Source: Bacteroidota bacterium (lineage in GTDB: Bacteria; Bacteroidota; Bacteroidia; Bacteroidales; VadinHA17). Taken from it: a DNA stretch of 5,864 nucleotides. Of the stretch, positions 1-5,864 are shown in pieces (position 1 is the stretch's first letter; the number at the start of each line of letters is the position of its first letter). Location: the NCBI GenBank assembly GCA_015222065.1, contig JADFUQ010000296.1, forward strand, positions 1 through 5,864. Reading direction: 5' to 3'. Made by a program: the position numbers and the translations under genes. A model generated the notes under the pieces. That model had not been told where the DNA came from, ran no database searches, and saw only the letters and a program-made list of their open reading frames with translations.

Positions 1-1079
1 ATTTTTCCGTTCTTGACTTTTTCAAGGATCTCCCGGGTCTCATAAGGCAGGTCACTTATTAATTGCAATAATTCTTCCGTGGAAAAATATATGTTATTTG
101 CCAACTTACGAATATGTAAACGATCCTTAATGATCCTCGTAGCGTAAGGTTCAACATATTTGGCCACATTAAAATCCGGATCTAATTTTTCACCATCTCC
201 CTGAAAAAGTATCAATGCTCTTCCTAATAAGTATAAATCGGAAGGTATTTTCAGATTATTATCAGGGAAAAATGACAACATATCATCTAATATGGCAGGA
301 ATGTCCATCTGTTCCAAAGACACATAGAAATACCGGTTTATAAGTTCAGTCACTTGTAATTCTAATTTCAAAACGTTTACCTCTCCGTCGGCCTCGCACA
401 ATCTGAGTACACCTCGCACAATTTTTTCCGCATCACGATTTATAGCTCCTATCAGTATAATTGATATTAACTGCCTTGTATTTTGGGTTAGGGTTCCCAT
501 CATTCCATAATCAAGGAAACAAATCACATTATCAGGTAATATCAAAAGGTTCCCCGGATGCGGGTCGGCATGAAAAAACCCATATTCAAATATCTGTTTT
601 AAAATCGAATCTGCCCCCCTGTCCGCAATAATTTTTGGATCAAACTCTTTCGTATTGTTATCATCAATATCAGAGAACTTAATTCCATCGATATACTCCA
701 ATGTCAAAATTTTTTTCGTGGTGTAATCCCGGTAACATTGAGGAACATATATATTTGTATCTTTTTGGAAATTTGCTCCAAATTGTTCCAGATTTGAAGC
801 TTCATTAGCAAAATTCAATTCCTTGCGGATCGATGATTCATATTCTTCAACTATTTTGACAATGCTATATGATCTCATTTCCGGAATATGTTTTTCCATC
901 ATCGTGGCCAGATGAAACATGATCTCCAGGTCGGTTTCAATCATACGATTAATCCCGGGACGCTGAACTTTAACCGCGACCTTTTCTCCGTTAAGAAGCG
1001 TTGCCTTGTGAACCTGAGCCAGGGAAGCTGCAGCAACAGATACGTTTGAAAAGCTATTAAATATTTCCTTAATAGGTTT
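1..1079 (-). CDS. AarF/ABC1/UbiB kinase-like protein, main (catalytic) part; downstream of a frameshift and cut by the left window edge
   Basis: Reading the minus strand from 1079 to 3 gives 359 codons with no stop. They continue the protein that begins at 1452, but in the +1 frame. Residues are numbered on the joined protein. The Ala-rich loop of UbiB proteins (AAAS, 140-143) comes first, then VAVK with the nucleotide-binding Lys161, a KELNFANEA helix (210-218), the catalytic segment HADPHPGN (294-301) and DYG (314-316, the DFG equivalent). These are the diagnostic features of the ABC1/ADCK/UbiB atypical kinase-like family, whose members are ATPases that support quinone or other isoprenoid-lipid metabolism at membranes. 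The usual C-terminal membrane segments would lie beyond position 1, so roughly the last tens of residues are missing. There is no start codon near the frame junction; the first in-frame ATG is at 944, after the Ala-rich loop and Lys161, so independent translation would give a non-functional protein. The family is certain; the substrate is unknown. Confidence 0.9.
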
Positions 1080-1452
1080 TCCCTAATTCCTCTTCAATGA
1101 GATAAACTGCCTTATCTCCCGGAAATGGAGGAACAGAATCCTGGAGTTTTTCCAGTTCAAATAATAATTCTTTTGGGATCAAATCCGCCCTGGTGCTTAT
1201 AATTTGCCCGAATTTGATGAAAGTCGGACCCAGTTCTTCAAGCACCAGGTGCATTCGTTCCCAGCGTGAACGGGTAGATATTTGCTGATCTGTCTTTATA
1301 AAAACAATCCGCTTTCCAAAATTAATGGCGTTTTCAATCCTTGATTGAGAAATAAGATCGGCAAATCCATGCTTTGTAAGTACCCTGATAATTTCCAAAT
1401 AACGATTGGCATAACGATACGTCCGGCCAAGCATTCCAATTTTACGAATCAT
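1069..1452 (-). CDS. AarF/ABC1/UbiB kinase-like protein, N-terminal fragment ending at a frameshift
   Basis: This frame encodes 127 residues and carries the family-specific N-terminal extension. The KxGQ motif is KFGQ at residues 80-83, within PTFIKFGQIISTRADLIP, followed by LQDSVPPFP (103-111). In UbiB/ADCK3 the KxGQ helix folds over the active site. The frame stops at TAA (1071-1069) just after ELGKTY, and the protein clearly continues one base out of frame in the feature at 1-1079. Deleting one A from AAAA at 1077-1080 reads ELGKPIKEIF and restores the family pattern. The ATG at 1452 is chosen because AAAGAGG lies 4 bases upstream, inside the last codons of the phasin-like gene; the two genes are one base apart and surely co-transcribed. 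As it stands the gene is a split or pseudogene. A homopolymer sequencing error is an equally good explanation. Confidence 0.88.
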   Translation of the reverse strand: MIRKIGMLGRTYRYANRYLEIIRVLTKHGFADLISQSRIENAINFGKRIVFIKTDQQISTRSRWERMHLVLEELGPTFIKFGQIISTRADLIPKELLFELEKLQDSVPPFPGDKAVYLIEEELGKTY

Positions 1453-1453
1453 T

Positions 1454-1762
1454 CTACCTCTTTGTCTTTCCTTCTATTTTTTTTTGTAGCTTGTCTATCA
1501 TCTTTTTAAGTTCATTGATATCTTCTTTGGTAGCTACACCCACTTGGTCAAGGGTATTTTTTACCTGATCATTGATCTTCTTTTCAAGTTCTTTCCTGGT
1601 TTCTTCTGAATGATCAAGAAGTTCATCAACAAGCTTACGCCCTTCTTCCTCAGTCAATTTTGCTTCTTTGGCAGCTTTTTTTGCATAGTCCATAACTTTC
1701 TCTTTAGTCATAAGACCAAGCCCGACACCTGTCAGGATTCCTTTTTTAATTAAATCAATCAT
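1454..1762 (-). CDS. Small phasin-like coiled-coil protein (phasin / PHA-granule-associated superfamily)
   Basis: The product is 102 residues. Residues 1-18 form a short hydrophobic, glycine-rich amphipathic stretch (GILTGVGLGLM at 8-18). The rest is highly charged and helical: KEKVMDYAKKAAKEAKLTEE, then a Lys/Glu-rich region, then VATKEDINELKKMIDKLQKKIE (75-96), a heptad-like helix typical of PhaF/PhaI-type phasin-like proteins. Such proteins bind lipid or polymer surfaces or form helical oligomers. The same type of gene is often found next to AarF/UbiB genes in genomes without obvious PHA storage (recalled, not checked), and here it lies one base upstream of one. No PHA synthase is visible, so a granule role should not be assumed; a membrane-surface or scaffold role for the kinase is an inference. 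The start has no Shine-Dalgarno (AAAAAGTAAA before ATG). The gene follows radical SAM protein A by 48 AT-rich bases. Confidence 0.7.
   Translation of the reverse strand: MIDLIKKGILTGVGLGLMTKEKVMDYAKKAAKEAKLTEEEGRKLVDELLDHSEETRKELEKKINDQVKNTLDQVGVATKEDINELKKMIDKLQKKIEGKTKR
1457..1463 (-). promoter_or_regulatory. Ribosome binding site of the AarF/UbiB-like gene
   Basis: The minus strand reads AAAGAGG, then 4 bases, then the ATG at 1452. It overlaps the last codons of the upstream phasin-like gene, which suggests translational coupling. It is the clearest Shine-Dalgarno-like element in the window and supports the first of the two nearby in-frame ATG codons (Met1 rather than Met7). Confidence 0.5.
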
Positions 1763-1810
1763 TTTACTTTTTATTAAATATTTATATTAAAACAGATAAT
1801 TATTATTTAA

Positions 1811-3220
1811 CTAGTCTCTATATATTATTCCTTTTGTTAATTCCTCAAGCTCATCATCATACTTAATCATAGAACTGTAATATTTATGATCTTCCAGGGC
1901 TTTTTCAGCCTGTTCATCTTCAGGTTTTGTATTATCGGTTATTATATTCTCTCTGAAATTTTTGTAATGGTCCCTTATCGAGCATGGCATCAAGTAGTTA
2001 TAGCCCGGCCTTTCATAATCTTTCTGCCATTTCCGGCCATTTTTCATTAATGTCGATTGTGTTGCGTGAACAAGGCTTTTACCTTGTTTGTATAGATCAT
2101 ATACATTATCGACATAATAAGGTACGAAAACACAAGGCATAATATTACCATTCCAATCAATATAGATGTATCCGTTTTTGCGACCATAAGCGATGCATCC
2201 TTTACTTAATTCCCCACTATTCCAGAAATCAGCCATAGGGTATTTTTTTTCAGCCAACAATTTTTCCCACATTTTATATAGTGCCACTCTCTTTTCAGGA
2301 TCTACAACTAAATTTAATTCTTCCTCTCCGCGTCCGATTGGCATAAACTGAAATTGCCACATATATGATCCGCCTAATTCCTCAAAATAGTAATCATAGA
2401 ATTCATTTTTTAGCAAAAGCTTATAGTTCTTCATTGTAGCCGTTACAGAAATTCCAAAAGGAATACCTGCCTGTCTCAGGTTTTCCATTGCTTTTAATAC
2501 TTTATTATTAACCCCTTTCCCTCTGCGTGCGTCTGTTTCCTTCTCAAAGCCTTCAACAGAAATTGCCGGTGTAACGTTCCCAAGCTCAGCAAGTTCTTGG
2601 GCAATATCCGGTGTTATCAGAGTTCCGTTTGTATAGACCAGGAAAAATACATCGTTATGTTTTTTGAAGATATCCATCAGCGTTTTACCTTCACTTTTAT
2701 AGAGAAATGGTTCACCACCGCTGATAACAGCGAATTTCCTTCCAAAGATGTTATATACATCACTTATTATTTTATCAACAATAGAATATGGTAATGTTGA
2801 ACTTGTGCTGCTATTGCTTGACGCGTAACAGCCTTTGCATTTCAAATTGCATCTTTTTGTAGGAGATAATACAATAAACCCGGGAGGATATTCTCCATAT
2901 TTCGATTTGTATTCAATTTGTTTACTCTTGATTTTATCAGCTCCATTGATTATCAATGTATCTCCTGTAAGAGAATGAATCAGTTTGCTAAGAGCCAATT
3001 TAGAATAAAAACCCCTGTCGAGATTCTTTTTAGCAATGTTTAAAAAGCTGGAAAGAAACTGATATCTTTTTAATTTGGCGTCAACAAGCTCCTCACTACT
3101 ATCATTTTCAATATTGTTTTTAATGTATTTGTCTAATTGTTTTACAGCTACAGATCTGTAATGCTTATTGAAAATGATTGTTTCAACAACTTTTTTAAAA
3201 ATAAATTCTTCTGTTTTCAT
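1811..3220 (-). CDS. Radical SAM protein A with C-terminal SPASM/twitch-like region
   Basis: This 469-residue protein has a helical, basic N-terminal region of about 110 residues, then PPGFIVLSPTKRCNLKCKGC. The radical SAM [4Fe-4S] ligands are Cys124, Cys128 and Cys131 (CxxxCxxC). GGEP at 168-171 (SAM binding), YTNGT (196-200) and SVEG (221-224) mark successive strands of the barrel. The C-terminus has Cys342-x15-G-x4-Cys363 and a lone Cys412 (MPCSIRDH). This matches the first half of the SPASM/twitch signature, while the CX2CX5CX3C half is absent, so one auxiliary Fe-S cluster is likely. It therefore probably performs SAM-dependent radical chemistry on an unknown substrate. It is a close paralogue of the protein at 4707-5864. 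The ATG at 3220 has no clear ribosome binding site (AAATCATTAAG precedes it). The family is certain. Peptide modification, lipid chemistry and cofactor synthesis all remain possible; no precursor peptide gene is seen nearby. Confidence 0.92.
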   Translation of the reverse strand: MKTEEFIFKKVVETIIFNKHYRSVAVKQLDKYIKNNIENDSSEELVDAKLKRYQFLSSFLNIAKKNLDRGFYSKLALSKLIHSLTGDTLIINGADKIKSKQIEYKSKYGEYPPGFIVLSPTKRCNLKCKGCYASSNSSTSSTLPYSIVDKIISDVYNIFGRKFAVISGGEPFLYKSEGKTLMDIFKKHNDVFFLVYTNGTLITPDIAQELAELGNVTPAISVEGFEKETDARRGKGVNNKVLKAMENLRQAGIPFGISVTATMKNYKLLLKNEFYDYYFEELGGSYMWQFQFMPIGRGEEELNLVVDPEKRVALYKMWEKLLAEKKYPMADFWNSGELSKGCIAYGRKNGYIYIDWNGNIMPCVFVPYYVDNVYDLYKQGKSLVHATQSTLMKNGRKWQKDYERPGYNYLMPCSIRDHYKNFRENIITDNTKPEDEQAEKALEDHKYYSSMIKYDDELEELTKGIIYRD

Positions 3221-3261
3221 CTTAATGATTTATTGTTGTATAGCTTTTGTCCGAAACTTTT

Positions 3262-3384
3262 TTATTGGTTAATATTTCTTAGTATCAATTTGTAAAACCA
3301 CTTCCCTTTTGAAACATCAAGCAAATCACGCTGCTTTTTGCTGAGTTCTGTTTCAAAACTGAATAAATCCGGCTGATTATTTTT
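3262..3384 (-). pseudogene. Remnant resembling the N-terminus of an IS1182-like transposase
   Basis: Between the FAD gene and radical SAM protein A, one minus-strand frame reads KNNQPDLFSFETELSKKQRD, continues LLDVSKGKWFYKLILRNINQ, and stops at 3264-3262. This has the composition of real protein and recalls the opening of IS1182-type transposases (a polar start, then DLFSFE, an LL helix and a WFY..I..NI segment before the usual acidic DF). It has no start codon: an in-frame TAA precedes it at 3387-3385, next to a run of seven A. Adding one A there would extend the frame to FKKNNQPDLF. I saw no convincing terminal inverted repeats. Assignment to a transposase is from memory of the family pattern, not a search; it could be a scrap of another gene. 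Confidence 0.4.
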
Positions 3385-3424
3385 TTAAACGAATTAAACA
3401 AGTATATGCAATTTAAAAATAATT

Positions 3425-4672
3425 TCATTCAATTAAAAATTCTTCAGCCATCAAATACCCATGTGCTGTAGCATAAATTATAGACCTTGTATATCCGGAG
3501 CAATCACCAATAAATTTAAGGTTCTTGAATTTCTCATTATTTAGAGTGTTTGAATAGAATTTGATCTCAGGCGCATACACCAGATTATCGGGTTGAGTTA
3601 TTCCGGGAATCAACTGATTTAAATTTTCCGCAAAATCAATAATACTCTCAATGATCCTTCGGGGGAATGCCAGGTTTATATCCCCGAGAATGTATTTATC
3701 ATTGCTGAGGGTAGGCATAACCCTATACAAATTTTTTGTTCGCTTTGAGTTTACAAAATGGCTGTAGGTTTGAAGGATCACCCGATTCCCTCCCAACATG
3801 TTCGACATTCCAGCAATGTGAGTGCCATAACCAATGGGATCGTTAAAAGGTTGTGTTAACTGTACAGTTGTAAGAATTGCAAAATTAGTATTCTCACTCT
3901 TCTCCTTTAATTTGGCGTGTCCGTTAACCATAGTAATGTCTCCATAATTTTCTGTTACAACATAACCCGACGGATTATTACAGAAGGTTCGGACCATATA
4001 GCCTGTCTTGCTTTTATAGCGTACCTTGAACTCATACATTTCTTTATTGAGGTCTTCTACAATATGGTTGGGAAGTTCAAAACGCACACCGATATCAACT
4101 GTAGTACTGTTAAGTACTATCTCAGGATATTGTTTTATAATGGCTTTTATCAGTTTGTATCCACTTCGTCCTACAGCAACAACAACCTTATCGAAAGCTT
4201 CATTATTATTTATTTTAACGTGATCTCTTTCAACCGAAATATTACTAACAGGGGTTTCAAAATGGAAATGAATGTTTGGTAACGATCTGAATTTTTCATA
4301 AATATTGAACAATATCTTTTTTAACTGATCGGTACCTAAATGATAAAAATCAGAAATAATGGGTTGAAATCCTTTTTCGTAAAACTGCATATAATAATCC
4401 TTATTTCTAAATGAGTGCCCCGTTTCATATTCTCCGTTACCGGATTTTCCAATCCAAAAATCCACAAGGTCTTTTTGAAGATCGAGGTCAATATCCATTG
4501 CCCCTCCCATTTCCTTTGAAACAAAAAGTTTCCCATCAGCACGAATACCCGAAATACTGGCCGAATAAATATCTTTACCTTTTTCAAAAATATGGATCTC
4601 ATTCCCAGTATCCTTCATCTTTTCAATAAACCCTATAGCAGCAGCCCCAAATCCTATTATCGCTATCTTCAT
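3425..4672 (-). CDS. FAD-dependent dehydrogenase/oxidoreductase (COG2509-like)
   Basis: This 415-residue flavoprotein begins with a Rossmann dinucleotide-binding fold: IAIIGFGAAAIGF (3-15, GxGxxxxG), with Glu30 at the end of the second strand placed to bind the adenine ribose. VVVAVGRSG (163-171) is the second FAD-contact strand. VDIGVRFELP (192-201) and VRTFCNNPSGYVVTE (227-241) are the pattern I associate with uncharacterised FAD-dependent dehydrogenases of COG2509, and FIGDCSGYTRSI (387-398) is the C-terminal FAD-binding segment, followed by an amphipathic helix. No signal peptide or membrane segment is evident, so it is probably cytoplasmic. The ATG at 4672 is preceded by purine-rich AAAGGAAAAACAGGA. 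It starts 34 bases after the stop of radical SAM protein B, which suggests one transcript. It may supply electrons to, or act on the product of, the flanking radical SAM enzymes; this is inferred from position only. The natural substrate is unknown. Confidence 0.85.
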   Translation of the reverse strand: MKIAIIGFGAAAIGFIEKMKDTGNEIHIFEKGKDIYSASISGIRADGKLFVSKEMGGAMDIDLDLQKDLVDFWIGKSGNGEYETGHSFRNKDYYMQFYEKGFQPIISDFYHLGTDQLKKILFNIYEKFRSLPNIHFHFETPVSNISVERDHVKINNNEAFDKVVVAVGRSGYKLIKAIIKQYPEIVLNSTTVDIGVRFELPNHIVEDLNKEMYEFKVRYKSKTGYMVRTFCNNPSGYVVTENYGDITMVNGHAKLKEKSENTNFAILTTVQLTQPFNDPIGYGTHIAGMSNMLGGNRVILQTYSHFVNSKRTKNLYRVMPTLSNDKYILGDINLAFPRRIIESIIDFAENLNQLIPGITQPDNLVYAPEIKFYSNTLNNEKFKNLKFIGDCSGYTRSIIYATAHGYLMAEEFLIE

Positions 4673-4706
4673 TCCTGTTTTTCCTTTCTAATATTGAATA
4701 TTATAT

Positions 4707-5864
4707 TTATATTTTCTGTAAGACATCCGAATATTCAGGTTCATTAATATTTTCAGTTAATTTTGTTAGTTCTTCATCGTAATTAACCATAGACTGAAAA
4801 TAAATTGCATCTTTTATGGCTTCGGCAGCCTGTATGTCTTCAGGTTTTGCATTATCGGTAAGTATGTTTTCTCTGAAATTTTTATAATGGTCTCTTATTG
4901 AACAAGGCATCAAATGATTTTTGCGTGTTTTCTCATGAATTTTTTGCCATTTACGTCCGTTTTTCATTAATACTGACAAAGTTGCATGGGCAAGGTTTTT
5001 GCCTTCTTTGTATAAATCATATACGTTATCAACATAATAAGGCACAAAAGCACAAGGCGTAATATTGCCGTTCCAATCGATATAGATATATCCATTATGC
5101 CTGCCATAAGCTATGCATCCGTTACTTAGAATACCACTATTCCAAAAATCGGCAACAGGATATTTTTTTTCAGTTAATAATTTTTCCCAAACATTGTAAA
5201 GCTCTACTCTTCTTTCAGGTGATACAATTAAATCAAAGGTTTCTTTACCACGTCCGATAGGCATCAATTGAAACTGCCACATATATGAAACGCCCAATTC
5301 TTTAAAATAATAATCGTAGAATTTTTCAGTAAGTAGCAATTCATAGTTTTTACTTGTTGCTGTTACCGAAATTCCAAACGGAACCCCTGCTTTCCTCAGG
5401 TTTTCCATTGCTTTCATTATTTTATTATACACGCCTTTACCTCTGCGTTCATCAGTTTCCCGCTCATAACCTTCAACAGATATTGCAGGTGTAACATTTC
5501 CTAGTTCTGCAAGTCTTTGAGCTATTGAAGGTGTTATTAAGGTTCCGTTAGTGTAGACCAGGAAAAATACATCGTTATATTTTTCGAAAATGTCTAACAA
5601 GGTTTTACCGTCACTTCTGTAAATAAAAGGCTCGCCTCCGGTAATTACTACGAACTTTCTGCCAAACACATCATGAACGTCACCTATTATCCTGTCAACA
5701 ACAGAATATGGGAGTGTTGATACTGTCCGGCTGGTACTTCCCGCATAACAGCCCACACATTGTAAATTACATCTCTGTGAAGGAGCTAAAACAATAAATC
5801 CGGGAGGATAATCACCATACTTTGATTTATAATCAATTTGTATTTCTCCTATTTTATCCTCTGC
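4707..5864 (-). CDS. Radical SAM protein B, paralogue of A; 5' end beyond the right window edge
   Basis: The frame is open to the last base of the window, giving 385 residues without the N-terminus. It runs EIQIDYKSKYGDYPPGFIVL, then the cluster motif CNLQCVGC with Cys32, Cys36 and Cys39 (numbered from the edge; codons 5771-5748). GGEP, YTNGT and SVEG follow at the same spacing as in protein A. The C-terminal Cys250-x15-G-x4-Cys271 and lone Cys320 again give half of a SPASM/twitch signature. The alignment to protein A is gap-free over 364 residues, with about 90 differences by hand count (about 75% identical), and the offset predicts roughly 92 missing residues. Many substitutions are conservative; the surroundings of the cluster differ (NLKCKGCYAS against NLQCVGCYAG). 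The tail is about 8 residues longer than that of A. The GTG at 5756 is not the start, because it would remove two cluster cysteines. It probably heads an operon with the FAD gene. Confidence 0.92.
   Translation of the reverse strand, partial: AEDKIGEIQIDYKSKYGDYPPGFIVLAPSQRCNLQCVGCYAGSTSRTVSTLPYSVVDRIIGDVHDVFGRKFVVITGGEPFIYRSDGKTLLDIFEKYNDVFFLVYTNGTLITPSIAQRLAELGNVTPAISVEGYERETDERRGKGVYNKIMKAMENLRKAGVPFGISVTATSKNYELLLTEKFYDYYFKELGVSYMWQFQLMPIGRGKETFDLIVSPERRVELYNVWEKLLTEKKYPVADFWNSGILSNGCIAYGRHNGYIYIDWNGNITPCAFVPYYVDNVYDLYKEGKNLAHATLSVLMKNGRKWQKIHEKTRKNHLMPCSIRDHYKNFRENILTDNAKPEDIQAAEAIKDAIYFQSMVNYDEELTKLTENINEPEYSDVLQKI

Noticed and set aside
392..422. 11-base direct repeat CCTCGCACAAT at 392-402 and 412-422
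   Set aside because: It lies inside a continuous coding frame, the 20-base offset is not a codon multiple, and there are only two copies; it is probably coincidence.
1069..1083. Programmed ribosomal frameshift in the AarF/UbiB gene
   Set aside because: A +1 (or -2) shift is needed. The local GGGAAAACC is not a -1 slippery heptamer in the right phase, there is no RF2-like site, and programmed shifting is not known for this family. An indel is simpler.
1454..1762. Polyhydroxyalkanoate storage locus
   Set aside because: Only a phasin-like coiled-coil protein is present; no PHA synthase, reductase, thiolase or depolymerase is in the window.
1763..1810. Possible promoter before the phasin-like gene
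   Set aside because: The 48 bases are almost all A and T, without a recognisable -7/-33 pair or hairpin; read-through from the radical SAM gene is as likely.
2597..2794. Plus-strand open frame opposite radical SAM protein A
   Set aside because: It is antisense to the conserved barrel region, has no family resemblance and is explained by codon use of the real gene.
3221..3424. Promoter or terminator in the largest intergenic gap
   Set aside because: TATACTTG near the right end is one base off the Bacteroidota TAnnTTTG -7 box, but no well-spaced -33 TTG was found, and there is no stem-loop with a T-run on the minus strand.
3917..4629. Several plus-strand open frames and one alternate minus-strand frame (4336-4602) within the FAD gene
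   Set aside because: All overlap the well-supported flavoprotein in other frames and encode low-information sequence without recognisable motifs.
1811..5864. RiPP biosynthesis cluster with a precursor peptide
   Set aside because: The gaps at 3221-3424 and 4673-4706 were read on both strands and hold no plausible short precursor ORF with a start codon; no peptidase or exporter is seen.

Overview
The window is AT-rich and every recognisable gene lies on the minus strand, so the transcription order runs from high to low coordinates: radical SAM protein B (cut by the right edge), FAD-dependent dehydrogenase, a short noncoding stretch with a transposase-like scrap, radical SAM protein A, a small phasin-like coiled-coil protein, and an AarF/UbiB-family (ABC1) kinase-like protein that is frameshifted and cut by the left edge. 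Several starts lack a clear Shine-Dalgarno sequence and have A-rich leaders. Together with the AT-rich composition and general protein character, this suggests Bacteroidota or a relative. That assignment is inference; no rRNA or marker gene is present.

Right half (about 3425-5864): two radical SAM paralogues flank a COG2509-like FAD dehydrogenase. By hand count they match at about 75% of 364 aligned residues without a gap. Protein B and the FAD gene are 34 bases apart and probably co-transcribed. The 204-base gap between the FAD gene and protein A holds a 40-codon fragment that looks like the N-terminus of an IS transposase. Both radical SAM proteins keep CxxxCxxC, GGEP and a C-terminal C-x15-G-x4-C plus one further Cys, the first half of a SPASM/twitch auxiliary cluster domain. 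No precursor peptide or recognisable substrate gene is visible, so the reaction is unknown.

Left half (1-1762): the phasin-like gene and the kinase-like gene are separated by one base, and the kinase gene's ribosome binding site lies inside the end of the phasin-like gene. The kinase-like gene is broken by one extra A in an A4 tract (1077-1080). Removing that base joins two frames into one continuous UbiB-type protein with all hallmark motifs, so this is either a sequencing or assembly error or a recent mutation.

Taken together, the window resembles a redox and membrane-associated module (two radical SAM enzymes, a flavoenzyme, a phasin-like protein and a UbiB kinase) of unknown product. The link between the two halves rests only on shared strand and a short 48-base spacing. 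No tRNA, rRNA, CRISPR array, convincing terminator or sigma-type promoter was found. No stretch longer than 300 bases lacks a gene.
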